From assembly GCA_037624485.1 (NCBI GenBank), contig JASJJC010000021.1, positions 1 through 64,000 on the forward strand: DNA of 64,000 bases, in the 5' to 3' direction. This DNA comes from JAFMKE01 sp037624485 (GTDB lineage: Bacteria > Bacteroidota > Bacteroidia > Chitinophagales > UBA8649). Below, piece by piece: positions 51,407-59,894 of this stretch (its first letter is position 1; every line of letters begins with the position of its first letter). A program made the translations under genes and the position numbers. Below the pieces are notes generated by a model. The model was given only the letters and a program-made list of their open reading frames with translations. It did not search any database and was not told the origin of the DNA.

Positions 51407-51812
51407 GGTAAGTGAAACCAGCGTTCGTGTTCGCTATGGAGAAACAGATCAAATGGGGTTTGTTTACTATGGCAATTACGCATTATACCTTGAATTGGCT
51501 CGTACTGAATTGATTCGTCAATCCGGTTGGAGCTATAAGCAATTGGAAGCGGAAGGAATTCAGTTGCCTGTGGTTAATTTAAATGTGAAATACAGAAAAC
51601 CTGCGGTCTATGACGATGTTCTCAATATTCGAACAAAAATTATTGGGGAAATAAATAGAAAGATTTGTTTCTATTCAGAAATATTTAATGCACAAAACGA
51701 ACTCTTGCTTAAAGGCGAAGTGGAGCTAGTTTTTATGGATAAGCATTTGAAGAAAGTAATGAACTGCCCTTTAATAATAAAGGAGAAAATGAAACCCTTT
51801 CAATGGATATAA
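51399..51812 (+). CDS. Acyl-CoA thioesterase, YbgC/4HBT type
   Basis: Hotdog-fold thioesterase of 137 residues. The VRYGETDQMGFVYYGNYALY segment (about 11-30) matches the 4-hydroxybenzoyl-CoA thioesterase/YbgC family active-site region. Substrate unknown. It overlaps mltG by 8 bases and the next gene by 10 bases. Confidence 0.9.
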   Translation: MSKVSETSVRVRYGETDQMGFVYYGNYALYLELARTELIRQSGWSYKQLEAEGIQLPVVNLNVKYRKPAVYDDVLNIRTKIIGEINRKICFYSEIFNAQNELLLKGEVELVFMDKHLKKVMNCPLIIKEKMKPFQWI

Positions 51813-52762
51813 AGAAGGATATAGAGGTTTTTATACAAAACAATCCTACTGCATTGAAGACGATCACTTTTTTAAAGCGGTTTACGCTTCCAGGTTTTGA
51901 TAAGATACCCGTGTTTATTGTGCTTAAGTTTATTGCCTCTGAATTGAGAAAGGATCTTATTCCGACCAGAGCAAGGTCTATTGCTTACAGCTTTTTTATT
52001 GCATTCTTTCCAGGGATGATTTTCTTGCTAACCTTGTTGCCTTATATTCCTTTAGAGGGTGTACAAGCACATTTTTTTTCTATCATTAATGAGGTAGTTC
52101 CCGATAAAGTAGTGAATTCATTTATCCTCACTACGGTAGACGACTTAATCAATCAACCCAGGGAGGGCTTATTGTCATTTGGGGCTTTATTGACCTTGTA
52201 CTTTGCTACACAAGGGGTGGTATCTATGATTTTATCCTTCAATAAAACCTATTCAATTTATACCGATAGAAATTTCCTAACCCTACGGTGGGTGGCTTTA
52301 AAGCTGACTATTTTATTGTTCTTCATGTTTATTATTTCTATCGTTTTACTTATAGCCGGTGAAGGACTTATCAATCTGTTCTTAAGTTATGTTGAAATAG
52401 AGAGTTTTTGGGTCAATATTTCACTAAACGCTATGCGGTATATCATAATTTTAATTCTTCTCTTTGTCTCTATTTCTACCATCTATTATTATGGACCTTC
52501 GGTGAAGAAGAAGTGGAAGTTTGTAACGCCCGGTTCTAGTTTAGCAACTATTGGTTCAGTAGTGGCTTCGGTTGTTTTTTCCAATTACATCAATGGATTT
52601 GAAAAATACAATACTATTTACGGCATTTTTGGATCGATTATCTTGTTCTTAGGCTGGCTGTATTTAAATTCATTTGTTTTGCTTATTGGATTCGAATTAA
52701 ATGCCGCAATCTATTATCAATCGCATATTCTTAAGGAAGATGAAGATGAATTGATTGCTTAG
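51803..52762 (+). CDS. YihY/BrkB-family inner-membrane protein
   Basis: A 319-residue protein with about six helices of the YihY/BrkB (formerly called RNase BN) family. Family features are RARSIAYSFFIAFFPGMIFLL (partly quoted; about 54-72) and the C-terminal GWLYLNSFVLLIGFELNAA. Function is uncertain; transport has been proposed. It is the last of the mltG cluster; a weak hairpin with a long T run follows at 52763-52816. Confidence 0.86.
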   Translation: MDIKKDIEVFIQNNPTALKTITFLKRFTLPGFDKIPVFIVLKFIASELRKDLIPTRARSIAYSFFIAFFPGMIFLLTLLPYIPLEGVQAHFFSIINEVVPDKVVNSFILTTVDDLINQPREGLLSFGALLTLYFATQGVVSMILSFNKTYSIYTDRNFLTLRWVALKLTILLFFMFIISIVLLIAGEGLINLFLSYVEIESFWVNISLNAMRYIIILILLFVSISTIYYYGPSVKKKWKFVTPGSSLATIGSVVASVVFSNYINGFEKYNTIYGIFGSIILFLGWLYLNSFVLLIGFELNAAIYYQSHILKEDEDELIA

Positions 52763-52849
52763 CACCTGTGGCTTCTGTCTTCTCATAGATGAGGGTGATT
52801 TTTTTTTATTTTTTTTAGTGAAAAGTAAGCTTAAAATTAAAAAGCTTTT

Positions 52850-52857
52850 TACTTTTA
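52850..52857 (+). promoter_or_regulatory. tRNA-Ser promoter
   Basis: TACTTTTA, one base off TAnnTTTG, ends four bases (CATC) before the mature tRNA 5' end. An inverted repeat, AAAAGTAAGCTT (52821-52832) and AAGCTT-TTT-ACTTTT (52842-52856), overlaps it. No clear -33 box. Confidence 0.5.
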
Positions 52858-52861
52858 CATC

Positions 52862-52949
52862 GGAGAATTGGCAGAGTGGTCGAATGCGGCGGTCTTGAAA
52901 ACCGTTGTACTGTGAGGTACCGGGGGTTCGAATCCCTCATTCTCCGCCA
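52862..52949 (+). tRNA. tRNA-Ser (anticodon UGA)
   Basis: Acceptor stem GGAGAAT (52862-52868) pairs with ATTCTCC (52939-52945), discriminator G at 52946, and CCA is encoded (52947-52949). The anticodon loop CTTGAAA places TGA at 52896-52898. A long variable arm (TGTACTGTGAGGTACC) and the T-loop GTTCGAATC are present, as required for a class II serine tRNA. It reads UCA and, by wobble, other UCN codons. Confidence 0.97.
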
Positions 52950-52987
52950 AAGCCTCTCCTCGAGAATATCGAGAAGAGGCTTTTTTA
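52950..52987 (+). terminator. tRNA-Ser terminator
   Basis: AAGCCTCT (52950-52957) pairs with AGAGGCTT (52975-52982), with an inner CTCGA/TCGAG stem, followed by six T. Confidence 0.9.
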
Positions 52988-52999
52988 CCCTTAGAACTC

Positions 53000-53464
53000 A
53001 TGGGAACGATAGAAAAACCATTTCAGCGCGAATCACACCTCAGAAGTATAATTAAAGGTTTTACTTGGCGAGTTATTGCATTTGTAGACACCATGGCAAT
53101 GACAATGCTAGTAACTTGGATGATCGATGGTAAACCGCACATTGAGGCGGGGCTAGCTATAGCAGGATTTGAGTTTATAGTTAAAATTGTCATCTATTAT
53201 GGGCATGAGCGAGCTTGGCAAAGCGCATGGAAGGATGGAGTTTTTACACCTAAGGAGACCTTGTTCAAAACAACGACATGGCGGGTTTTAGCCACTACCA
53301 CTACCTTTATTATTTCCGGTAAAGTATTAGGTTCATTTGCAGGGGCAGCTCTTGGTATTGCTTTAGCGGAATCTGTAAGTAAATTTGCTTTCTTTTACCT
53401 GCATGAGCGTCTTTGGTTAAAAATTCCTCTGGGAACATTTCGCGAGATTGTGCGAAAAAATTAA
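53000..53464 (+). CDS. DUF2061 membrane protein
   Basis: A 154-residue membrane protein with two DUF2061 units, about residues 13-70 (IKGFTWRVIAFVDTMAM) and 87-150 (FKTTTWRVLATTTTFII). Each has two helices. DUF2061 proteins are of unknown function and often occur near sulfate-assimilation genes, none of which is seen here. It begins 13 bases after the tRNA terminator's T run, so a promoter of its own is not obvious. Confidence 0.82.
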   Translation: MGTIEKPFQRESHLRSIIKGFTWRVIAFVDTMAMTMLVTWMIDGKPHIEAGLAIAGFEFIVKIVIYYGHERAWQSAWKDGVFTPKETLFKTTTWRVLATTTTFIISGKVLGSFAGAALGIALAESVSKFAFFYLHERLWLKIPLGTFREIVRKN

Positions 53465-53526
53465 CAATAGGTTTTTTTCTACAATTTCTTAACATTTTCT
53501 TCTTTTCATTACAACTGAATTAAGCT

Positions 53527-53534
53527 TAACTTTG
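53527..53534 (+). promoter_or_regulatory. PhoX-like gene promoter -7 element
   Basis: TAACTTTG, a full consensus match, 25 bases before the ATG at 53560, with a T-rich stretch (TTTT at 53503-53506) about 20 bases upstream. Confidence 0.5.
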
Positions 53535-53559
53535 TTATGAAGTAAAATAGGGTCATTTC

Positions 53560-55191
53560 ATGAAATATTCAAGAAGAAGTTTTTTAGAATTTTTAGGTAA
53601 AGGAAGTGTTGTTGGTGCTGCGAGTTTCGCACTTGCACCTGTATTACATGCATGTAAAAGCGAAGTAATATCGTTAGGACCTGTTAGCTATGATGCGCAA
53701 GTTGGCTTTAAGAGTATAACTGTATTAAAAGCTGATCAGGTGCGCTTGGCAGATGGTTTTACGCATGAATTGTTAGTGAAGTTTGGTGATCCAATTAGTG
53801 ATAAAGACTATTTTGGTACGCACAATGATTATTTGGCATTTATTCCATTAAACGAAGATGGAAGCGAAGGAATTCTTTGGAGCAATCATGAGTATTTAGA
53901 TCCTGTTCTTATGGGCACTTATGCGCCAGCTGAAGCGAAAACTATTGAACAGGTTGAAAAAGAGCAATATGCCGTAGGTGGCAGCCTAGTTCATGTGCAG
54001 TTGAATGCACAAGGTTCTTGGTCGGTCAAAAAGGAAAGTGAGTACAATAGAAGGTTAACGGCCAAAACAAGCATTCCTTTTTTATGGGATGAACCGATAG
54101 ATGGAAGTATGGAAGCGATTGGGACATTTGCTGGTTGCGCTGGTGGAGTTACTCCATGGGGGACCATTTTGTCTTGTGAAGAAAATACGGCTTCATACTA
54201 CGGTGATTATGTCTATGATGAGGTGAGTGGAGCAGTTATTGACCGTTTGCCAGGAGGCTATGGTTGGAAAAAATACTTTGATTATTCTCCAGAGCATTAT
54301 GGATGGGTGGTTGAAATTAATCCTAAAACAGGCGAGGCACATAAATTGGTAGCCCTAGGTAGATGTGCACACGAGTGTGCCACGATGCACCAGTTGGAAG
54401 ATGGCCGCGTGGTAGTTTACTCGGGGGATGATGGGAATGATAGATGCCTATATAAATATGTATCACATAAGCCTAATGATCTAAAAGATGGAACGCTTTA
54501 CGTAGCAAATATAGAGAAGGGGGAGTGGATTAGTCTTAAATACGAGGATCATGCGATCCTTCAAGAGAAATTTAAAAGTCAAACTGAAGTCTTAGTTCGT
54601 ATGAGGGAAGCTGCATATTTAGTTGGAGGATCTATGTTAAATAGACCGGAAGACATTGAGATAGACCCGGTGTCAGGAGACGTATTTATTAGTTTGACCA
54701 ACAATAAACCAAAAGGAGATCTGCACGGGTCAATAATGAAGTTGACCGAAGATAGCGAGGACAAGACAAGCTTAACTTTTAAAACAGAAACCTTTTTAGC
54801 GGGAAGCGAAGAAGCTGGTTTTTCAAGTCCAGACAATTTGGCCTTCGATTTACGGGGAAATCTATGGTTCACAACAGATGTTGGCGGATATACCTTAGGT
54901 GCTGGGGAGTATGGTTTTATGCCTTGTAATAGTTTATTTTTAGTTCCTCGTAGTGGGGAGAGAGCTGGGGAGTTGATTCGGGTTGCAACGGCCCCGAATG
55001 ATGCCGAGTTTACTGGGCCTTATTTTCATCCTAATGGAAAACACCTGTTCTTGAGCGTGCAGCATCCTGGTGAAACTTCTTCAAGTTTAGAAGATTTAGC
55101 AAGCCATTGGCCAGAAGGTGGCGATTCCATTCCACTATCGGGAGTTATTGTGATAAGTGGTGAAAGCTTGTCTAATCTGCAGAATGTTTAG
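53560..55191 (+). CDS. PhoX-like (DUF839) Tat-exported lipoprotein
   Basis: A 543-residue protein of the PhoX/DUF839 family, which includes calcium- and iron-dependent alkaline phosphatases. The N-terminus has a twin-arginine motif SRRSFLEFLG (about 4-13) and a lipobox ending LHAC (Cys at about 32), so it is a Tat-exported lipoprotein. The body looks like a beta-propeller, with PWGTILSCEENTA (about 205-217) and GRCAHECATMH typical of PhoX. Phosphatase activity is inferred from the family. Confidence 0.85.
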   Translation: MKYSRRSFLEFLGKGSVVGAASFALAPVLHACKSEVISLGPVSYDAQVGFKSITVLKADQVRLADGFTHELLVKFGDPISDKDYFGTHNDYLAFIPLNEDGSEGILWSNHEYLDPVLMGTYAPAEAKTIEQVEKEQYAVGGSLVHVQLNAQGSWSVKKESEYNRRLTAKTSIPFLWDEPIDGSMEAIGTFAGCAGGVTPWGTILSCEENTASYYGDYVYDEVSGAVIDRLPGGYGWKKYFDYSPEHYGWVVEINPKTGEAHKLVALGRCAHECATMHQLEDGRVVVYSGDDGNDRCLYKYVSHKPNDLKDGTLYVANIEKGEWISLKYEDHAILQEKFKSQTEVLVRMREAAYLVGGSMLNRPEDIEIDPVSGDVFISLTNNKPKGDLHGSIMKLTEDSEDKTSLTFKTETFLAGSEEAGFSSPDNLAFDLRGNLWFTTDVGGYTLGAGEYGFMPCNSLFLVPRSGERAGELIRVATAPNDAEFTGPYFHPNGKHLFLSVQHPGETSSSLEDLASHWPEGGDSIPLSGVIVISGESLSNLQNV

Positions 55192-55225
55192 TGCTTGATA
55201 TTTTAATATAGCTATGAAGATTGTT

Positions 55226-55233
55226 TATCTTTG
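55226..55233 (+). promoter_or_regulatory. lpdA promoter -7 element
   Basis: TATCTTTG, a full consensus match, 25 bases before the lpdA ATG. The upstream TTTT (55201-55204) is a weak -33. Confidence 0.5.
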
Positions 55234-55258
55234 CAGCTCAAACTAAAGGAAATTTTCT

Positions 55259-56653
55259 ATGAATTATGATCTTATTATTTTAGGTAGTGGACCTGGTGGA
55301 TACGTTACTGCGATTCGCGCTTCCCAGCTAGGATTGAAAACAGCGGTTATTGAAAAAGAATCATTAGGCGGTGTTTGCTTAAATTGGGGGTGCATACCAA
55401 CGAAAGCCCTTCTTAAGAGTGCACAAGTATTCGAATATATTAATCATGCGGATGATTATGGAATTTCAGTTGAGGGTGCTTCAGCTAATTTTGGTGATAT
55501 GATCACTCGAAGTAGAGGAGTAGCTGAGGGAATGAGCACAGGGGTTCAGTTCCTGATGAAAAAGAACAAGATTGATGTTATAATGGGTTACGGCACTCTT
55601 CAGCCAGGCAAACAGGTCGAGGTGAAAAATGATAAGGGAGAATCCAAAACTTATTCTGCAAATCATATCGTTGTAGCAACAGGAGGTAGAAGTCGTTCTG
55701 TCCCAGGTTTGGAACAAGATGGAAAGAAAATAATCGGCTATCGTGAAGCGATGAGTTTAAAAGATCAACCGAATAAAATGGTTGTTGTAGGGTCAGGTGC
55801 CATTGGTGTTGAGTTTGCTTATTTCTATAATTCTCTGGGTACTGAAGTAACTATCGTTGAATACCTAGATAAAATAGTCCCAAGAGAGGACAAAGACATC
55901 TCTAAGGAATTGGCTAAAGTATTGAAAAAGAAAGGAATAAAGATTGTGACTGGTTCTGCTGTCCTAGAAGTCGATACGAGTGGTGATTTATGCCAGGTAA
56001 AAGTAAAGGATAATAAGTCAGGCAAGGAATCTGAATTGACTTGCGACATTGTTCTTTCCGCAGTTGGCGTGATACCAAATACTGATAATATAGGTTTAGA
56101 AAATGTTGGTATTAGTACAGATAGAGGATTAGTTACCGTGGATGAGCATTACCGCACCAATATTGAAGGGTACTACGCTATTGGAGATATTGTCCCTGGA
56201 CCTGCTTTAGCGCACGTAGCTTCTGCTGAAGGGATTTTGTGTGTGGAAAGTATTGCTGGACATAAAATTGAAGCGATGGACTACAACAACATACCATCTT
56301 GTACTTATTGTATTCCGGAAGTAGCATCAGTAGGCTACACGGAAGAAGAGGCAAAAGAAGCTGGTTATGAAATTAAAGTAGGGAAGTTCCCGTTTTCTGC
56401 TTCAGGTAAAGCAAGTGCGGCTGGAGTTAAAGAAGGTTTTGTAAAAGTAATCTATGATGCTAAGTACGGTGAATGCCTTGGGGCTCATATGGTTGGTGCG
56501 AATGTTACTGAAATGATTGCGGAAATAGTTGTGGCTAGGAAACTAGAAACAACTGGCCACGAAATTCTTAAAGCTGTTCATCCTCATCCAACGATGAGCG
56601 AAGCAGTTATGGAAGCTACTGCAGCGGCCTACGATGAGGTGATTCATTTATAG
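55259..56653 (+). CDS. lpdA: Dihydrolipoyl dehydrogenase
   Basis: E3 component of 2-oxoacid dehydrogenase complexes; reoxidises lipoamide and passes electrons to NAD+. The 464-residue flavoprotein has the FAD site LGSGPGGYVTAIRA (about 8-21), the redox-active pair Cys40/Cys45 in GGVCLNWGCIPTKALL, an NAD-binding GSGAIGVEFAYFY segment (about 177-189) and the C-terminal HPHPTMSEAVMEA with the active-site His-Glu. It stands alone; the other subunits of the complex are elsewhere. Confidence 0.95.
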   Translation: MNYDLIILGSGPGGYVTAIRASQLGLKTAVIEKESLGGVCLNWGCIPTKALLKSAQVFEYINHADDYGISVEGASANFGDMITRSRGVAEGMSTGVQFLMKKNKIDVIMGYGTLQPGKQVEVKNDKGESKTYSANHIVVATGGRSRSVPGLEQDGKKIIGYREAMSLKDQPNKMVVVGSGAIGVEFAYFYNSLGTEVTIVEYLDKIVPREDKDISKELAKVLKKKGIKIVTGSAVLEVDTSGDLCQVKVKDNKSGKESELTCDIVLSAVGVIPNTDNIGLENVGISTDRGLVTVDEHYRTNIEGYYAIGDIVPGPALAHVASAEGILCVESIAGHKIEAMDYNNIPSCTYCIPEVASVGYTEEEAKEAGYEIKVGKFPFSASGKASAAGVKEGFVKVIYDAKYGECLGAHMVGANVTEMIAEIVVARKLETTGHEILKAVHPHPTMSEAVMEATAAAYDEVIHL

Positions 56654-56710
56654 GATTAGTGATTAAAGATATTGCCTTAGCGATTCTATTAAGAATCTAT
56701 TCAACAGCAA

Positions 56711-57757
56711 TCAACTTTCTGCCTCATAGTAGATTTTGTAGAACTTGCCTTTCTCATCACTTTGCTTCTCTATAAGGTCATGATTACCATGAACATAGAT
56801 GTGAAAGTTTTTATCTAATTTTATCACACTTCTCAAATAACGAGCATTCTTTTTGTACGCACTTGGTGAAACAAAAAATTGGGTATCCAAAGCTTGGTTG
56901 TTCTCTTCTACATACTCTTCCTTGTATGCTTTAAACTCATCGATAATCTCTTTATTGCTAAAGAATATACGGTCTTCATAATCCTCATCCTCAAATCGTT
57001 CAACACGCTTAAAATATTCCTTACTACGATTTAAAATACCTGCCTGCTCAAACTTTTCCAATTCAAATTCTGGTCCCAATCTTTCTTTGATAAATGAAGT
57101 GGTTAAATTAATGATGTTCTTCGTGTTGTGATAGTCGTCGTTTTTTGCTTTTAAATTCAAAAAATCGTCTTTCCAATATTGAGCTTCATTGTTCTTGTTC
57201 CCTTTGTCTACAATACAAACCTTGTATCCGTCACTTTCATCATCATTAAGTATCAAACATCCTTTATCTAGCTTCTCCACATTAACCCCTTGCTCGTAGC
57301 CTAGTTCAATCTGCTTGGCTTCATGTTTAAATTGAAGAAATGCATCTTTAGATTCTGATTTGAATATCCCAATAGCATCCTGCATTTGCTCGTCTATCAC
57401 CAGGTCTTTGATATAAGCAATCATCAAATCTCCTGGCTTGATATTGGGGTGACTACTTTGCTCATATAGGTGCTTCGCAATGAAAACAGATTGATTATGC
57501 AATAGCTCAGGATCTCTGAATATTGCTCTTGCAAAGTTGAACATTGGATTCAAGGTGACATCCTCATTGCTGAAGGTAAATCCATAAAATTCAGGCTCCT
57601 TAAAACTCTTAAAGAAATATTTGAAAAGTAGTTCTTTCAGTACATCATCATCTAAGGTGATTCCAGCTGTTGAAATATTGATTCCTTCATTTTCATTTTT
57701 TACACCAATGCCATGTATGGAAACACTTGCTAATTGAGCTACTTCGAGATTTATCAT
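56711..57757 (-). CDS. Nucleoid-associated protein, NdpA/YejK family
   Basis: A 348-residue protein of the 37-kDa nucleoid-associated (NA37/YejK) family, thought to bind DNA. Similar layout: an N-terminal HGIGVKNENEGINIS region, the VFIAKHLYEQSSHPNIKPGD segment (about 90-109) and a charged C-terminal half. Exact role is unknown. Monocistronic, with no clear promoter box. Confidence 0.82.
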   Translation of the reverse strand: MINLEVAQLASVSIHGIGVKNENEGINISTAGITLDDDVLKELLFKYFFKSFKEPEFYGFTFSNEDVTLNPMFNFARAIFRDPELLHNQSVFIAKHLYEQSSHPNIKPGDLMIAYIKDLVIDEQMQDAIGIFKSESKDAFLQFKHEAKQIELGYEQGVNVEKLDKGCLILNDDESDGYKVCIVDKGNKNNEAQYWKDDFLNLKAKNDDYHNTKNIINLTTSFIKERLGPEFELEKFEQAGILNRSKEYFKRVERFEDEDYEDRIFFSNKEIIDEFKAYKEEYVEENNQALDTQFFVSPSAYKKNARYLRSVIKLDKNFHIYVHGNHDLIEKQSDEKGKFYKIYYEAES

Positions 57758-57812
57758 AGGTTTATATTAGGAGCGTAAAATTAGAACTAATTCTAGCAAG
57801 AATGGATAGATT

Positions 57813-58505
57813 TCAAATCCCTCTTTCCACAATTTCTAAGCCTCTTTGGAAATCGATCGAGTAGGGGGCACTAATCTGAATCACTTCATTGCTGAGTGGG
57901 TGCGGGAATTCCAGTTGCTTGGCATGAAGCATCATCGTATCCATCTTAAAAACATCTTTCCAATATTTGTTTTGTTTATTGCATCCATGCGGGCGGTCCC
58001 CAATTATAGGGTGCATGAGGTGGGCCATATGCTTCCTTAGCTGATGATAACGGCCGGTTTGGGGGTAAAGCTCTACTAAGGAATACCTCGAAGTAGGAAA
58101 TAAGCCTAAATCGATGCTTATTTCGAACTGATTTAAGACTTTAAATCGAGTTATTGCTTCTTGTTTTTTACCCTTTAAGTTGGTTAAAGTATAATTGATT
58201 TCTCCTACAGGCTCAAGATAACCACGGACTATAGCATGATATGTTTTTTTAACTTGATCATTGGCAAACAACATTTGTGTTGGTCCATCCAATTCCTTTT
58301 GCAAAGAAAAGAGCAATACGCCACTGGTCTTTTTATCTAAGCGATGTGCTGGATATACTTTTTGTCCAATTTGATCGCGCAATAATTGCAGTGCAAATTG
58401 TTCGTCATTACGATGTATTTTAGACGAATGTACAGCTAGGCCATGTGGTTTGTTAACTGCTATGATTGCTTCATCTCTGTATAGGATATTAAAACTTTCA
58501 GGCAT
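57813..58505 (-). CDS. truC: tRNA pseudouridine synthase, TruC-like (RluA family)
   Basis: Isomerises uridine in RNA; TruC modifies U65 of tRNA. The 230-residue protein has the catalytic motif HRLDKKTSGVLLF with Asp at 57, an ITRFKVL strand and RYHQLRKHMAHLMHPIIGD (about 162-180). The short length and the absence of an S4 domain, plus the PHGCNKQNKYWKD segment, point to TruC over RluA or RluD. Its start overlaps the stop of the aminotransferase gene (TAATG). Confidence 0.87.
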   Translation of the reverse strand: MPESFNILYRDEAIIAVNKPHGLAVHSSKIHRNDEQFALQLLRDQIGQKVYPAHRLDKKTSGVLLFSLQKELDGPTQMLFANDQVKKTYHAIVRGYLEPVGEINYTLTNLKGKKQEAITRFKVLNQFEISIDLGLFPTSRYSLVELYPQTGRYHQLRKHMAHLMHPIIGDRPHGCNKQNKYWKDVFKMDTMMLHAKQLEFPHPLSNEVIQISAPYSIDFQRGLEIVERGI

Positions 58506-59674
58506 TAATTCAGGTATTTCCCCTCACTCTTTAAAGCGGCGAGGCTTTCATATAAATAAGCCAATTCGTCCTCTTGATTATAGGCTTGAAAAGAGATGCG
58601 TATGAAAAAATCCTTCGCTCTATTGGTGATAGGGATTTCAATGTTATATTGATTATACAATACTTCTTTCAACTCGAATGGTAGAGGAGTGGAGATGGGG
58701 ATACTACAGATTTGTCCTAGAAAATCAGTATTCACTGGACAGATAGGCTTAGTTTCTAGTAATTTACAAAACAATGGATACCAACGATGTAAGATTTCTT
58801 TTGCTTTTTGAGTCTTTTGCTTCCATTGTTGCTTTTCCCAAAAATCGGCAAGTGAAGGAAGACATAAGAATGCGGATGAATCTCGTGTGCCTGTATATTC
58901 ATGGTAGTCCAAAAATTGACTGTGACTGGGAAATTCACTGGCATAACCCCAGGATACGATTAACGGATCAAGTAGATCCTGCTTCTGTTTCTTCACATGA
59001 AGAAATGAACACCCCTTTGGAGCTAAATACCATTTATGCAATGCGCCAGTATAATAGTCTGCATTTAACAGATCTAAATTCAATGGAATATGACCGGGAA
59101 CATGTGCTCCATCGATAAGGGTTATTAAGCCCAGCTTATTTGCCTTTTCACAAATCTCCTTAACTGGGAGTATTAGTGCGGTAGCACTAGTTATATGACT
59201 AATGAAAATCACTTTTGTTCGATTGGTTAATCCCGACCAAAAGTGCGCTAAGAAGTCCTCTTTTGAGCTTATGGGAAGAGGAATGTGTTGCCGAATATAT
59301 TTAGCTCCGGTTTGCATGCATCTAAAATCCCATGTTTTATCCATTGCTCCGTATTCCAAATCCGTACTTAAGATCTCATCTCCAGCTTCCAGTTCTAAAC
59401 TTTTAATGACTGTATTAAAGGCTGTAGATGGGTTAGGTGTTAAAAAGAAATCATCTACTGAACAATGAAATTTCTCAGCAAATACTTCTTTAGATCTCCT
59501 GTAGGCTTCAACTCCTGTCTTAGTTATAAACTGTATAGGATCCTGTTCTAATTTTACTTGCCATTGCTGGTAATCTTGAAAAACAGGAAGAGGACAAGCG
59601 CCAAATGAACCATGGTTTAAGAAGGTGATTTTAGGATTTAATTGAAACAGATCTTTAAGTTCCGCTGTTGACAT
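58505..59674 (-). CDS. Class V aminotransferase (isopenicillin-N epimerase-like)
   Basis: PLP enzyme of 389 residues in the class V family, which covers cysteine desulfurases, kynureninases and epimerases. NHGSFGACPLPV near the N-terminus and the PLP lysine in YTGALHKWYLAPKG (about 207-220) are typical, and IDGAHVPGHIPL (about 186-197) carries the PLP-contacting Asp. Resemblance to isopenicillin-N epimerase is only fold-level; the substrate is unknown. It is co-transcribed with truC. Confidence 0.82.
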   Translation of the reverse strand: MSTAELKDLFQLNPKITFLNHGSFGACPLPVFQDYQQWQVKLEQDPIQFITKTGVEAYRRSKEVFAEKFHCSVDDFFLTPNPSTAFNTVIKSLELEAGDEILSTDLEYGAMDKTWDFRCMQTGAKYIRQHIPLPISSKEDFLAHFWSGLTNRTKVIFISHITSATALILPVKEICEKANKLGLITLIDGAHVPGHIPLNLDLLNADYYTGALHKWYLAPKGCSFLHVKKQKQDLLDPLIVSWGYASEFPSHSQFLDYHEYTGTRDSSAFLCLPSLADFWEKQQWKQKTQKAKEILHRWYPLFCKLLETKPICPVNTDFLGQICSIPISTPLPFELKEVLYNQYNIEIPITNRAKDFFIRISFQAYNQEDELAYLYESLAALKSEGKYLN

Positions 59675-59894
59675 TATGATTTACTTGGTTTAAGCATTAA
59701 ATTTATACAAATTAACTCAGAGTATAATGTTAGAGAAGCTATTCAACTTCATTTCAAAGCAACAAGAGAGTTTGGTGATTGGATTTTTATTATTGTTTTC
59801 AAGCGTTCAAAGTTAGTTTCAATATGTGATAATAGTCTTAATAGTCTGTAAAATAAAATATTAGTTCAATTTATAGTAATTTTACTTCAAGTAT

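Noticed and set aside
52862..52949. tRNA-Ser as an integration site of a mobile element
   Set aside because: No integrase, no duplicated tRNA 3' end and no accessory gene cluster next to it.
58774..59118. Plus-strand open frame of 114 codons within the class V aminotransferase
   Set aside because: Lies opposite a well-supported gene and shows no domain, promoter or signal.
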